A model generated the notes under the pieces. It was not told the origin of the DNA. It did no database searches and worked only from the letters and a program-made list of their open reading frames with translations. From Helicobacter sp. MIT 11-5569 (GTDB taxonomy: Bacteria > Campylobacterota > Campylobacteria > Campylobacterales > Helicobacteraceae), in assembly GCF_000765695.2 (NCBI RefSeq), contig NZ_JRPB02000007.1, forward strand, positions 32,677-96,676: DNA of 64,000 bases, in the 5' to 3' direction. Positions 1 to 9,591 of this stretch are shown piece by piece. Positions within the stretch are counted from its first letter, which is position 1, and the number at the start of each line of letters is the position of its first letter. A program made the position numbers and the translations under genes.

Positions 1-1286
1 CAAATGGCGGATTTTTTGGGCAGTATTTAGACGCATTAAAATTTATTGAAATTTATGAACATATGCGCCTTCTGCGCGGTAAAAAACGTTATGTCAAAGC
101 ACTTAAAGCATTAAATAGCGATATAAATGCATGGATAGAATCTCTACCTTTTGCACTGACATATGGGCAAAGAGGGGCAATTAAAGAAATCCAAGATTCT
201 TTAAAGGGTGAGTTTGCTACAAGACGTGTGATTGTAGGCGATGTGGGTTGTGGTAAAACAATTGTGATTCTAGCTTCTGTGCTGATTGCTTATCCTAACA
301 AAAGCGTGTTAATGGCTCCAACTTCTGTGTTAGCAAAACAGCTTTTTGAGGAAGCAAAGAAGTTTTTGCCAAAAACATTAGAGATTGGACTTTTGACACA
401 AAGTAGCAAAGTAGGCGATATTAAAGCATGTGATTTTTTAATTGGCACGCACGCATTGCTTTATCAAGATTTGAGTGATAGGGTTTTGGTAATGGTTGAT
501 GAGCAACATCGCTTTGGAACAGCGCAAAGAAGTGCTTTGGAAAAAATGTTTGCCAAAGATTCTAAACGCGCGCATATTTTGCAGTTTTCTGCAACCCCGA
601 TTCCACGCACACAAGCAATGATTGCATCAAATTTTGTAGATTTTAGCTTTATTAAAGACACGCCTTTTAAGAAAAATATCACAACACAGATTATTCATCA
701 AAATGATTTTAAAGATTTGTTGGCACATATTAGGGCAGAAATCCAAAAGGATAATCAAATCATTATCGTGTATCCTTTGGTTGAAGAGAGCGAAAATTTT
801 AATTACACTGCCTTAAAAGAGGGCGAAGAGTTTTGGTTTAAGAATTTTGAGAATGTGTATAGCACGCATGGTAAGGATAAAAATAAAGAACAAGTTTTAG
901 AAGAGTTTAGAAAAAAAGGAAAGATTTTGCTTGCTACTACGGTGATTGAAGTTGGAATCTCTCTGCCACATTTAAGCACGATTGTGATTGTTGGTGCGGA
1001 GCGTTTGGGATTAGCGACTTTACACCAACTGCGCGGAAGAGTAAGTCGCAATGGCTTAAAGGGATATTGCTTTTTATTTACCAAACAAAAAGCTACAAAA
1101 CGTTTAGAAGCATTTGCAAAAACACAAAATGGATTTGAGATTGCACAACTTGATTTAGAATATCGCAATAGTGGGGATTTATTAAGCGGAGAAAATCAAA
1201 GCGGTAAGCAATTTCATTGGGTAGATTTAAGTCAAGATGAAAAGATAATTACAGCAGCAAAGGAATCCCTAGAGCTTGCGCTCTAG
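1..1286 (+). CDS. recG: ATP-dependent DNA helicase RecG (5' partial)
   Basis: Superfamily 2 helicase that remodels stalled forks and Holliday junctions. The reading frame is open back to base 3, upstream of the first ATG at 63, so the N-terminal wedge domain lies outside the window and the C-terminal ~428 residues are present. Visible motifs in order are Walker A GDVGCGKT, the DEXH-like VDEQHRFG, SATPIPRT, a HGKD motif, and TTVIEVGI followed by LRGRVSRNG, which are the diagnostic RecG motifs V and VI. It ends 6 nt before the stop of convergent rpsO. The family identity is very secure; the true start cannot be seen. Confidence 0.95.
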   Translation, partial: NGGFFGQYLDALKFIEIYEHMRLLRGKKRYVKALKALNSDINAWIESLPFALTYGQRGAIKEIQDSLKGEFATRRVIVGDVGCGKTIVILASVLIAYPNKSVLMAPTSVLAKQLFEEAKKFLPKTLEIGLLTQSSKVGDIKACDFLIGTHALLYQDLSDRVLVMVDEQHRFGTAQRSALEKMFAKDSKRAHILQFSATPIPRTQAMIASNFVDFSFIKDTPFKKNITTQIIHQNDFKDLLAHIRAEIQKDNQIIIVYPLVEESENFNYTALKEGEEFWFKNFENVYSTHGKDKNKEQVLEEFRKKGKILLATTVIEVGISLPHLSTIVIVGAERLGLATLHQLRGRVSRNGLKGYCFLFTKQKATKRLEAFAKTQNGFEIAQLDLEYRNSGDLLSGENQSGKQFHWVDLSQDEKIITAAKESLELAL

Positions 1287-1292
1287 TAGAGA

Positions 1293-1568
1293 TTAACCTC
1301 TATCTTTTAAGCCGAGTTTTTCGATTAAGCTTGCATAGCGTTTAAAGTCTGTGCGTCTTAGGTAAGTTAGCAAACCTTTTCTTTGAGAAACAAGTTTTCT
1401 TAAGCCCAAACGGCTTGAATGGTCTTTTTTATTAACCTTTAAATGTTCTGTTAAAGATTTAATTCTATCGCTAAGTAGCGCAACTTGAACTTCTGTGGAA
1501 CCTGTGTCTTTAGGGCTTCTAGCAAAAGCAGAAACAATTTCTCTTTTTTTCGCCGAATCTTGAGCCAT
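1293..1568 (-). CDS. rpsO: 30S ribosomal protein S15
   Basis: A 91-residue primary 16S rRNA-binding protein of the small subunit platform. The full length matches the family, with the conserved [11 protein letters not shown] and [13 protein letters not shown] regions and the [15 protein letters not shown] core. A strong AGGAGGT Shine-Dalgarno lies just before the ATG. A TAGAAT-type -10 with an upstream TG can be read on this strand at 1605-1610. It is transcribed divergently from flhA and convergently with recG. Confidence 0.97.
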   Translation of the reverse strand: MAQDSAKKREIVSAFARSPKDTGSTEVQVALLSDRIKSLTEHLKVNKKDHSSRLGLRKLVSQRKGLLTYLRRTDFKRYASLIEKLGLKDRG

Positions 1569-1712
1569 TTTGACCTCCTGATTGGTATAAAATTAAAAGC
1601 GAAAATTCTAACATAAAAAAGTAAAAATCCGCTAAAATTATGCAAATTTCTTGATTTTATAGGGCAAAAACTATTAGAATTACAGATTAATTCTTGTGTT
1701 TTTGGAGTAGAT

Positions 1713-3971
1713 TTGGCAGCGGCAGAGAAAAAAACTTCGCTTCTAGGTAAAATAGCACCTTTTTTAGGATTTTTGACAGGCTCAAAAGATTTAACAGTCG
1801 TCTTTTTTATTGTCGCTATTTTAGCTATTATTATTGTTCCGCTTCCTAGTGGGTTATTAGACTTTTTCTTAGCAATTTCTATTGCACTTTCTGCTTTGAT
1901 TATTTTGATTGCCCTTTATGTCAAAAAGCCCACAGATTTTTCAGCCTTTCCTACACTTTTGCTAATTATTACACTTTTTCGTCTTGCCTTAAATATCGCA
2001 ACAACAAGAATGATTCTAAGTAATGGGCATCTAGGACCTGCGGCGGTGAGTGATATTATTGCTGCATTTGGGCAGTTTGTCGTGGGCGGAAATTATGTCA
2101 TTGGGATTATTTTATTTATTATTTTAGTTATTATTAATTTTATGGTTGTAACAAATGGTTCTACGCGTGTTTCTGAAGTAAAAGCAAGATTTACACTTGA
2201 TGCAATGCCGGGAAAACAAATGGCAATTGATGCAGACTTAAACTCTGGAATCATTGGACAAGAAGAAGCCAAAGAAAGACGTGATGCGCTTGCGGCAGAA
2301 GCGGATTTTTATGGTTCAATGGATGGAGCGAATAAGTTTGTTAAAGGTGATGCAATTGCGGGTATTATCATTACGCTTATTAATATTATTGGGGGATTTC
2401 TGATTGGAGTTTTCCAAAGAGATATGACAATGGCGGATTCTGCCTCAACTTTTACGATTCTAACGATTGGCGATGGGTTGGTTTCTCAACTTCCCGCACT
2501 CATCGTTTCTACTGCTACAGGTATTATTGTTACGCGTTTTAGCAAAGAGGGTGATAATTTTGCTTCTGGAATTATAGACCAGCTGATTAATGAATCAAAA
2601 ACATTATTAATTGTGGGTTGTATTTTATTGCTTTTTGCAATGGTTCCGGGTTTGCCAACGCTTTCACTCGGGTTTGTAGGTTTGCTTTTTTTGAGCCTTG
2701 CCTTGCTTTTAAGCAAGCAAAAAGATGGGGAAGTGTGGAAATATGTGGAATCCCTTTTGAATAAAATGAAAAAAGATAACAAGGCAAAAGATGTAATAGA
2801 CGCAGAAGATTTGCCACAGCGTAAAGCTGCACAACAACAAGCTGCCACAAAAGCTGCTGCACAACAACAACCAACACAAGAAAGCGAAGAAGAGCGCAGA
2901 AAGCGTGATGAAGCAGAGATTGATAATGCTTTAAAGGTAAAAATCTTGCGCGTTGGGCTTGGGTATCAGTTGATTAAATTTGCAGACCCAGCACAAGGTG
3001 GAGAGCTTATTAATAAGATTCGTCAAGTGCGTAGAGCAATGGCAGTAGAATATGGAATCTTAGTGCCTATGGTGCATTTAAGAGATAATTTAGATTTGCC
3101 TCCTGATGAGTATCAAATTTTTCTTAAAGAAATTGAAATTGGGCATGGCAAAATTATGGTAGGTAAATATCTAGCCATAGCATCTAGTGGGTTTGCAGGG
3201 GAGTTACAAGATGGAATCCCTACAAAAGAGCCCGTGTTTGGATTAGATGCGTATTGGATTGATGAAGATAAAAAAGAAGATGCAATTATTGAAGGCTATA
3301 CAATAATTGATGGTGCAACAGTTATTAGCACGCATATTCAAGAGCTTATCAAACAGCATGCTGAAGAGCTTTTAACGCGTCAAGAAGTGCATAATTTACT
3401 TGGAAAGTTAGGGCAAGATTATCCTGTGCTTGCTGAAGAGATTAAAGGGATTGGTGTAGGGGTGATTCAACATATTTTAAAAGAATTGCTACACGAGCAG
3501 ATTCCTATTAAGGATATGCTAAGTATTGCAGAAGCAATTGCTGATGGATACCCTGCGTATAAAGGGGATTTACCGACTCTTACAGAATATGTAAGAGCAT
3601 GTTTAAAACGTTTAATTACATATAATTTTCAAAGCGATGATGGAACATTGCGTTATTTCATACTCTCTCCAACACTTGAACAATTCTTGTTAGAGCGATT
3701 GCCAGATGGACAAAAAATTGGGCAGCGTTTGCGCCTTAGCCCGACAGAATCACAAAGCTTGCTTGATGCGATTGGTGTCGCGCGCCAAAAGGGTGTTTCT
3801 TTAGGGGCTGTGCCTACGATTATTGGTGGAGTTCCAATGGTGCTTAGAAAACCACTTGCAACATTTATAGAGCAATATGGTTTTGGTCGCGATATGATTA
3901 CTCTAAGTGTTGCAGAGATTGATTATCAGACGAAATACGAAGTGTTAGGAGCAGTGGATTTTCCAGTTTAG
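1713..3971 (+). CDS. flhA: Flagellar biosynthesis protein FlhA
   Basis: Export-gate component of the flagellar type III secretion apparatus in the inner membrane. It has 752 residues, close to the usual length. The first ~330 residues carry about eight hydrophobic segments with the FHIPEP-type conserved loop (residues ~140-200, including VSEVKARFTLDAMPGKQ). A Q/A-rich linker near residues 370-395 leads to the cytoplasmic domain that binds chaperone-substrate complexes. The start is TTG at 1713, chosen because GGAG lies 7 nt upstream and no better ATG precedes the first membrane segment. In Helicobacter FlhA also acts upstream in the flagellar gene cascade (family knowledge). Confidence 0.96.
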   Translation: MAAAEKKTSLLGKIAPFLGFLTGSKDLTVVFFIVAILAIIIVPLPSGLLDFFLAISIALSALIILIALYVKKPTDFSAFPTLLLIITLFRLALNIATTRMILSNGHLGPAAVSDIIAAFGQFVVGGNYVIGIILFIILVIINFMVVTNGSTRVSEVKARFTLDAMPGKQMAIDADLNSGIIGQEEAKERRDALAAEADFYGSMDGANKFVKGDAIAGIIITLINIIGGFLIGVFQRDMTMADSASTFTILTIGDGLVSQLPALIVSTATGIIVTRFSKEGDNFASGIIDQLINESKTLLIVGCILLLFAMVPGLPTLSLGFVGLLFLSLALLLSKQKDGEVWKYVESLLNKMKKDNKAKDVIDAEDLPQRKAAQQQAATKAAAQQQPTQESEEERRKRDEAEIDNALKVKILRVGLGYQLIKFADPAQGGELINKIRQVRRAMAVEYGILVPMVHLRDNLDLPPDEYQIFLKEIEIGHGKIMVGKYLAIASSGFAGELQDGIPTKEPVFGLDAYWIDEDKKEDAIIEGYTIIDGATVISTHIQELIKQHAEELLTRQEVHNLLGKLGQDYPVLAEEIKGIGVGVIQHILKELLHEQIPIKDMLSIAEAIADGYPAYKGDLPTLTEYVRACLKRLITYNFQSDDGTLRYFILSPTLEQFLLERLPDGQKIGQRLRLSPTESQSLLDAIGVARQKGVSLGAVPTIIGGVPMVLRKPLATFIEQYGFGRDMITLSVAEIDYQTKYEVLGAVDFPV

Positions 3972-3985
3972 TAAGGTTGTAGAAT

Positions 3986-5044
3986 ATGCAAGTGTATCAT
4001 TTATCCCATATTGATTTAGATGGCTATGGCTGCCAAATGGTTAGTCAAGAAATTTATAAAAATGCTTTTGAGAATCCTATTTTGTATTTTTATAATGCAA
4101 ATTATGGAAAGGAAGTTATTGCGCGCTTAGAGCAGATTTATAAGCAGATTAAACTCCAAGATACAGGAAGTAAAGCACATATCTTAGTGAGTGATTTAAA
4201 TCTAACACTTGAAGAGTGCCAAAAGCTTTCACAATCTGTATTAGAGCTAAATTTAGAGGGATTCCAAGTTAGTTTTGAATTGTTAGACCACCACAAAAGT
4301 GGGCAAGAATGCGCACAAAAATATGATTGGTATGTCTTAGATACAAAACGTTGTGCGACAAAAATTGTGTATGATACACTTTTAGAGCGTTATGGGCTTT
4401 GCGATTCCATAAAAGTTTGGCTAGAACCTATGGTGGATATGATAAATAGCATTGATTTGTGGTTAGAAAATACAACTTTCTTTGAGTTTGGTAAGGTAGC
4501 AATGCGTCTAATTGTAGAAGCAAAAGAACTTAATCGCTTTATGTTTGATGATACAGATAGGGAGTATAAATTAGAGCTTTTAAGAAATAGTGCGCAATTT
4601 CTAAAAGAAAATAATGGGCATATTCTCCTAGATAATGCGATTTTAGAGATGAAGAAATGTTTTTTAAAAGGAAGTTTGTTAAGTGATACGCTAGATAATT
4701 TGGTTTCGTATTATCAATGTGAGTTATTGCGCCAAAAGGCGGAATCTTGCAGTGTGTATTGGGGGCAGTATCGGGGATTTTTGAGTTATAGTATTGGGAA
4801 TATTTCTGTGCTAGCAAATTTATTTTTAAAGCATAATACGCAATTTGATTTTTTTATGGATATAAGCACTAGAGGGAATGTAAGTTTGCGTGCAAATAAT
4901 GCTTGTGATGTGAGTTTGCTAGCACAAAAATGCTTTAATGGTGGAGGACACCCTAATGCAAGCGGGGGCAAGATTGATGGGTTTAAAGAAAGTTTTGTAT
5001 ATGCAGATATTAAAGCAAATATACAAGATATTTTAGAATCATAA
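3986..5044 (+). CDS. DHH/DHHA1 family phosphoesterase (NrnB-like)
   Basis: A 352-residue DHH-superfamily phosphoesterase. The N-terminal metal-binding motif SHIDLDGYGC (residues ~7-16) and the signature LDHHKSG (~109-115) belong to the DHH domain. The C-terminal GGGHPNASGG is the DHHA1 substrate-binding motif. Relatives such as NrnA/NrnB degrade short oligoribonucleotides or cyclic-dinucleotide breakdown products; the exact substrate is not readable here. It follows flhA by 14 nt and precedes a small acidic ORF, an order I recall from other Helicobacter genomes. Confidence 0.85.
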   Translation: MQVYHLSHIDLDGYGCQMVSQEIYKNAFENPILYFYNANYGKEVIARLEQIYKQIKLQDTGSKAHILVSDLNLTLEECQKLSQSVLELNLEGFQVSFELLDHHKSGQECAQKYDWYVLDTKRCATKIVYDTLLERYGLCDSIKVWLEPMVDMINSIDLWLENTTFFEFGKVAMRLIVEAKELNRFMFDDTDREYKLELLRNSAQFLKENNGHILLDNAILEMKKCFLKGSLLSDTLDNLVSYYQCELLRQKAESCSVYWGQYRGFLSYSIGNISVLANLFLKHNTQFDFFMDISTRGNVSLRANNACDVSLLAQKCFNGGGHPNASGGKIDGFKESFVYADIKANIQDILES

Positions 5045-5053
5045 GGAGTAAAA

Positions 5054-5299
5054 ATGGAAAGAATAAAAGAGCTAGAAGAAGAAGTTGAAGAGCTATCAAT
5101 TCAACTTAGTGATATGCTGTGTGCAGCGTTAATTTTAAGCGGAGCAAAAGAAGAGAGTATTCAAGAAGCATTAGATGCGTATATTGATAATCTTGATGAA
5201 GAGAGTGTGGAATATGGGGTTAAGGAGATTTTGCAAAATATTGAAAACCTAAAAGCTACACACCCAAAGCTTTTTTCTAAGAACAAAGTATGCAAGTAA
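5054..5299 (+). CDS. Small acidic helical protein, unknown function
   Basis: An 81-residue ORF with a good AAGGAG site before its ATG. It lies 9 nt after the DHH phosphoesterase and overlaps the start of purN by 10 nt, so it is probably translated in one operon with both. The N-terminus is an E/L/I-rich heptad-like stretch (MERIKELEEEVEELSIQLSD) that should form a short coiled coil, and the rest is acidic and helical. No catalytic motif or membrane segment is visible. I do not recognise a family. Its tight packing supports a real gene. Confidence 0.75.
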   Translation: MERIKELEEEVEELSIQLSDMLCAALILSGAKEESIQEALDAYIDNLDEESVEYGVKEILQNIENLKATHPKLFSKNKVCK

Positions 5300-5946
5300 A
5301 ACGTATTGCGATTCTCTTTAGTGGTAATGGAAGTAATTTAGAAGCATTAATCAAAGCTTTGCATAATCAATGCTTTGGTGTAAAAGATGAAGCCTTGCAG
5401 TGTTCTAGCGAGTATTCAATCGGTGGAATCCATCATACATTTATTAAAGGCGGGGATTCTTTTAAGGTTGAAGTTGTGCTAGCTTTGAGTAACAAAAAAG
5501 ACGCTTATGGATTGGTGCGCGCTAAGAATCTAGGAATACAAACACAAGTTTTAGAAAGTGCGGCATTTAAAGATAGAGAAGAGTTTGATAAAAATCTTGT
5601 AGAGATTTTAGAGCCTTTGGAGTTAGATTTATGCGTGTTAGCTGGATTTATGCGTATTTTAACCCCAGTTTTTACAAATGCGATAAGAGCGGTTAATATC
5701 CACCCATCGCTTTTGCCGCTTTTTAAAGGAGCGCATGGAATCAAGGAATCTTATGAAAGCACGATGAAGCTTGGCGGTGTTAGTGTGCATTTTGTAAGTG
5801 ATGAGCTAGATGGTGGGGAGTTGATAGCACAAGGGGTAATTGCCAAAAAAGATAAGGAAGGTTTGGAATCTTATGAAGAGCGCGTGCATCAATTAGAGCA
5901 TTATTTGTATCCTTTGGCTGTGCTAGAGATTTTAAGGGCTAGATAA
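5290..5946 (+). CDS. purN: Phosphoribosylglycinamide formyltransferase PurN
   Basis: Transfers a formyl group from 10-formyl-THF to GAR in de novo purine synthesis. It has the N-terminal FSGNGSNL phosphate-binding loop (residues ~10-17), the folate-pocket GFMRIL, the catalytic NIHPSLLP (Asn/His) and the SDELDGG segment with the catalytic Asp. At 218 residues it is longer than the ~200-residue norm because of an extra stretch (about residues 27-60, Cys- and Gly-containing) between the first helix and second strand. It overlaps both neighbours: the upstream small ORF by 10 nt and the glycosyltransferase downstream by 1 nt. Confidence 0.93.
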   Translation: MQVKRIAILFSGNGSNLEALIKALHNQCFGVKDEALQCSSEYSIGGIHHTFIKGGDSFKVEVVLALSNKKDAYGLVRAKNLGIQTQVLESAAFKDREEFDKNLVEILEPLELDLCVLAGFMRILTPVFTNAIRAVNIHPSLLPLFKGAHGIKESYESTMKLGGVSVHFVSDELDGGELIAQGVIAKKDKEGLESYEERVHQLEHYLYPLAVLEILRAR

Positions 5947-6728
5947 TGCAGGGTTTGAAATTTTTTGTTATTAATTTAATAGCTGCAACGCAAAGGAGGG
6001 AATACATTTCAAATCTTTGCTTAAAATATCATTTGGATTTTGAGATTATTGATGCAGTAAATGGCAAAGAGTTAGATGAAAGCGTTATTGCAAATGTAAG
6101 TAATCCCGCAGGTAGTCAGAATCTTTTAGGAAGAACTCTATCAAAAGGAGAAATAGGCTGTGCTTTAAGCCACAAAAAAGCGTTTGAGAGAATGTTTGCA
6201 CTTGGATTAGAAGAATGCGTAATCTTAGAAGATGATGCGTGGTTTGATGAAAGATTGGAATATCTTTTAAGTTTGCGCAAAGATTTTCCTAAAGATTTGG
6301 AGTTGCTATTACTTGGGCATTATCGGCAAGTGTATTTAGACGATGGATTTCGCATAGAATCGCCATTTTCAAGATGTTATGATTATGCTTTGGATTCCAC
6401 TTATCATTTGAAGCGACTTGTTGGGGGAGGGTTTGGCACGCATGCGTTGTATTGGAAGCTTAAAGGGGCGCAAAAAATGTATCAACATTTAGAAAAAATC
6501 CTTGTCCCTTATGACCATAGCACAAGTGATGATAATGTCGTAAATGTGTATGCGCTTTATCCTGTTGTCGTAGAGACTGATGAGGTGTTTGGCAAGGAAA
6601 CATCGGTGCAGGATTCTAATACTAATCGCACTAAAAGGCGTCCAAAATGGCGCAAATATCTTAAAAGATTTAAAAAAGAAATTTTATTTTTGATTCCAAG
6701 TTTTAAGAGATTAAAAGAATATGTGTAA
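5946..6728 (+). CDS. Glycosyltransferase family 25 (LOS/LPS biosynthesis)
   Basis: A 260-residue GT25-type transferase, a family that includes beta-1,4-galactosyltransferases of lipooligosaccharide. Recognisable features are the N-terminal FFVINLIAATQRREYI, the GEIGCALSHKKAFE block and the acidic CVILEDDAWFDE motif (residues ~91-102). A basic tail (TKRRPKWRKYLKRFKKE) could contact the inner membrane. The start overlaps the purN stop by one base and its end overlaps the next gene by 8 nt, so it opens a co-transcribed glycan block. Donor and acceptor sugars cannot be inferred. Confidence 0.85.
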   Translation: MQGLKFFVINLIAATQRREYISNLCLKYHLDFEIIDAVNGKELDESVIANVSNPAGSQNLLGRTLSKGEIGCALSHKKAFERMFALGLEECVILEDDAWFDERLEYLLSLRKDFPKDLELLLLGHYRQVYLDDGFRIESPFSRCYDYALDSTYHLKRLVGGGFGTHALYWKLKGAQKMYQHLEKILVPYDHSTSDDNVVNVYALYPVVVETDEVFGKETSVQDSNTNRTKRRPKWRKYLKRFKKEILFLIPSFKRLKEYV

Positions 6729-7650
6729 GTTGTTGTATGCTTTAGCGGAGCTGATTCCTATAAAGTCTTTAAGAAGAAGTCTTAAAGCAAAAAAAGAAGC
6801 TATGGCGCAAAGCCAAGTCGCGAAGTATTTAAATGCGCATTATGTGGAATCTTATTTTGAAAATAAATTGCAAAAATGGGATTTTACACCTAAAGTGGAT
6901 TTTAAAGGGCAAAAGATTATTTGGCAATTATGGTTTCAAGGAGAAGAGCAAGCTCCAGAGATAGTAAAAGCGTGCTTTGCTTCGGTTAGAAAACATATGG
7001 GAGATACGCATAAAATTATCATTTTAGATGAAAATTCCATAAAAGATTATATAGATTTTCCGCCTTTTGTGGCTGAAAAAATGCAAAACAAAGAATTTAC
7101 AAAAACTTTTTTTTCGGATTTGCTGCGCGTGGCGTTGCTATCAACCTATGGAGGGATTTGGCTAGACGCGACTATTTTTTTAAGTGGCAGGATTCCACAA
7201 GAGATTTGCGAAAAAGATTTTTTTGCCCCAATACGCTCTCCAAATGCTCCAAAAGATTATAAGCGTTGGATAAATTTTAACTACCGCTATTTTTGTTGGG
7301 ATAAAGATTTTATGGTGAAATTTTGTAGTAGCTTTATGGTGGGAAAAGCTAATAACCCTATGGTTGTGGCATTAAGAGATACAATGTTGCAATATTGGGA
7401 GAATGAGAACATTTTGAGACATTATTTTGTCTTTCAGATTCTATTTGAGCTTGTAAATGCGCATTTTAGAATCTCTTTTGAAGGGCAAAATGATACAGAG
7501 ATTCATTTGCTACAATTATTTGCAAAAAGCTCTTATGACGCGGCTTTGTGGGATAGTATAAAAGAAAAATCATCAGTGCATAAACTTACCTATCATAAAT
7601 CGCTAAAAGATTCTATGGTGGATAATATTGTTTTGCGTGGTAAAAGTTAG
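6721..7650 (+). CDS. Capsular polysaccharide synthesis / GT32-like glycosyltransferase
   Basis: A 309-residue protein resembling the Caps_synth family. It carries KIIWQLWFQGEEQAPEIVKA (residues ~45-64), then the FSDLLRVALLSTYGG helix and IWLDATIF, which occupies the DxD-type nucleotide-sugar/metal site of GT32-like enzymes. There is no signal peptide. It overlaps the GT25 gene by 8 nt, pointing to coupled translation. It is likely to add a sugar to surface LOS or capsule; the linkage is unknown. Confidence 0.75.
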   Translation: MCKLLYALAELIPIKSLRRSLKAKKEAMAQSQVAKYLNAHYVESYFENKLQKWDFTPKVDFKGQKIIWQLWFQGEEQAPEIVKACFASVRKHMGDTHKIIILDENSIKDYIDFPPFVAEKMQNKEFTKTFFSDLLRVALLSTYGGIWLDATIFLSGRIPQEICEKDFFAPIRSPNAPKDYKRWINFNYRYFCWDKDFMVKFCSSFMVGKANNPMVVALRDTMLQYWENENILRHYFVFQILFELVNAHFRISFEGQNDTEIHLLQLFAKSSYDAALWDSIKEKSSVHKLTYHKSLKDSMVDNIVLRGKS

Positions 7651-7666
7651 TATTACAAGGATTAAT

Positions 7667-8626
7667 GTGGAAAATATAGAATCTATGACGATAGTAACTG
7701 CATTTTATGATATTAAAAGAGAAAATCTTGACGATTTTAAAAGAGATTATACAAGGTATTATGAATATTTTGCATTTTGGGCTGGCGTTAAAAATCCTTT
7801 AATTGTCTATACGACAAAAGAGCATGAAGAAGCGATTTTGAAAATCAGAAAAGCAAAAGGGTTAGAATCCAAAACGCAAGTGATTATCAAGCCTTTAGAA
7901 TCCTTTGATACAAGTGCATTAGAGAAAATCCAAAAAACTTTTAAAGATTTTGACCAAACACAAGGGCGTAAAAATCCACAAAATATAGAATGTTTAAGTG
8001 CGGAATATTGCTACTTAATGTATTGTAAGCCTTATTTTGTTTGTGATGCGATAGAGCGTGGAATCGTGAGCAGGCAGGTTTTATGGCTTGATTTTGGATA
8101 TAACCACGGAGGGAAATTTTATCAAGATTCTAAACAATTTGATTTTCTCTTGACGCCACAGAAAAATATTGAACATGATAAAATCAATTTTTTCTCTATA
8201 AAAGACAATGAAAAAGATAGTATTGCTGAAATTTATTTTAATATGAATGTTTTTTTGATAGGTTCTTTGTTTTCGGGGAATATTCAAGCTTGGATAGCAT
8301 TAAAAGAGCACTTTAAAAAGGCTTTGGAGGCTTTTACATCTTTAAATATTTTTGATGACGACCAAATTTTACTTGTATGGTGTTATAGGAATTTTCCACA
8401 AAATTATCATGTCATTAGGACTTATGAGTGGTTTGCTGCGCTGGATAATTTTATTCCAAAAGAGATTTGCCAAGCATTAAAGCGGAATCTTAAAGAATCA
8501 TTACCTTATCGTCAAGCAAAAGCAAAATACAAAGAAGCGTTCAAGAAAAGAAATGCTGCACAATGCTTGTATTATGGATTCTTATATGTGTGGTATAAAA
8601 TATTTAAGGACAGAAATGCAGCCTAA
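7667..8626 (+). CDS. HtrL/YibB-like protein (LPS-region glycosyltransferase-type)
   Basis: About 320 residues resembling the HtrL_YibB family found in LPS and O-antigen loci, where members are believed to act as glycosyltransferases. The core begins MTIVTAFYDIKRENL and contains VLWLDFGYNHGG (a DxG-type acidic site) and a later FDDDQILLV. I place the start at GTG 7667, because AAGG lies 6 nt upstream; ATG 7685 is a plausible alternative, and the longer 7628 frame would overlap the preceding gene. Its 3' end overlaps the GT2 gene by 11 nt. Confidence 0.65.
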   Translation: MENIESMTIVTAFYDIKRENLDDFKRDYTRYYEYFAFWAGVKNPLIVYTTKEHEEAILKIRKAKGLESKTQVIIKPLESFDTSALEKIQKTFKDFDQTQGRKNPQNIECLSAEYCYLMYCKPYFVCDAIERGIVSRQVLWLDFGYNHGGKFYQDSKQFDFLLTPQKNIEHDKINFFSIKDNEKDSIAEIYFNMNVFLIGSLFSGNIQAWIALKEHFKKALEAFTSLNIFDDDQILLVWCYRNFPQNYHVIRTYEWFAALDNFIPKEICQALKRNLKESLPYRQAKAKYKEAFKKRNAAQCLYYGFLYVWYKIFKDRNAA

Positions 8627-9515
8627 AATCTCTATTATTATCCCTGTTTATAATGTAGAAAAATATATTGCAGAATGCTTAGAATCTTGTATTAATCAGA
8701 CTTTAAAAGAAATTGAGATTATTCTAGTAGATGATTGTGGAAATGATAGAAGTATGGAGATTGTAAAAGAGTATGCAAGAAGGGATTCTAGGATAAGAAT
8801 AATCCAAATGGCAGAAAATCAAAAGTCAATGTTAGCGCGCTTTGAGGGGGCAAAAGTTGCAAAAGCGGATTATATTATGTTTTTGGATTCTGATGATTTT
8901 TTAGAGCTTAATACATGTGAGATTGCATTGCAAGAAGGGTTTGATTATATCACTTTTGGAATGTTTAGGTATTGTCAAGGAAAGAGAAGAAAACTTTTTA
9001 TATTTAATCATCAAGAATTTTTGAGCCTAAAAGATTATAGTAATTGGCTATATCGACAAAAATATCCAAATTTATCCATGGTTGGAAAATTAATAAAAAA
9101 AGATAAATTTTTAAAAGCAATGGATTCTTTTACAAAAAGAAAAATTTCAATGGCAGAAGATGTGATGGTAAATTTTTTCTTAATTTGTGAATGTGAGAAA
9201 TTTTTAAATCTTTCTGATGTTTTGTATAATTATCGGTTAAACATGGCTTCTACATCTCAAACAAACAATCTGAAAAAAATCAAAACAAATTATCAAGATT
9301 TAGAGTTTGTCCTATCTACAATACAAAATGCTTCTAATAAAAATCAAAAAATCGCTTCTTTATATCTTACGCAACTTAAAGACGAGCAGCAAAAAACTAT
9401 GTGCAAAATTAAAAGCATAGAAGGTAGATTGTCTTTTAAAGATAAGTTAGAGAGATTTTTCTTTAAAAAGTCTTTTGCATTAAGGAGAAAAATAAGAGTA
9501 AAATTAGGTTTGTAA
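8616..9515 (+). CDS. Glycosyltransferase family 2
   Basis: A 299-residue GT-A fold transferase. The N-terminus KISIIIPVYNVEKYI, the IILVDDCGND motif and the FLDSDDF metal-binding motif (about residues 82-88) are canonical for GT2 enzymes that extend LOS or O-chains. The start ATG at 8616 follows AAGGA at 8606-8610 and lies within the tail of the preceding gene; the frame is open further upstream but that would extend deep into the neighbour. The C-terminus is Lys/Arg rich (FFFKKSFALRRKIR), suggesting membrane association. It is the last intact glycosyltransferase of the block. Confidence 0.88.
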   Translation: MQPKISIIIPVYNVEKYIAECLESCINQTLKEIEIILVDDCGNDRSMEIVKEYARRDSRIRIIQMAENQKSMLARFEGAKVAKADYIMFLDSDDFLELNTCEIALQEGFDYITFGMFRYCQGKRRKLFIFNHQEFLSLKDYSNWLYRQKYPNLSMVGKLIKKDKFLKAMDSFTKRKISMAEDVMVNFFLICECEKFLNLSDVLYNYRLNMASTSQTNNLKKIKTNYQDLEFVLSTIQNASNKNQKIASLYLTQLKDEQQKTMCKIKSIEGRLSFKDKLERFFFKKSFALRRKIRVKLGL

Positions 9516-9591
9516 AACATTGTTATGCAGCAGTGGTTGGAGCTGTTTAGGAAAACAAAATAGAATCAAAATAAAGTGAGATTTGTTTTTA

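Noticed and set aside
803..1168. 121-residue minus-strand ORF in recG
   Set aside because: Shadow frame of the helicase motifs; no independent support.
2486..2877. Two minus-strand ORFs opposite the flhA linker
   Set aside because: They arise from the low-complexity Q/A-rich linker of flhA read backwards.
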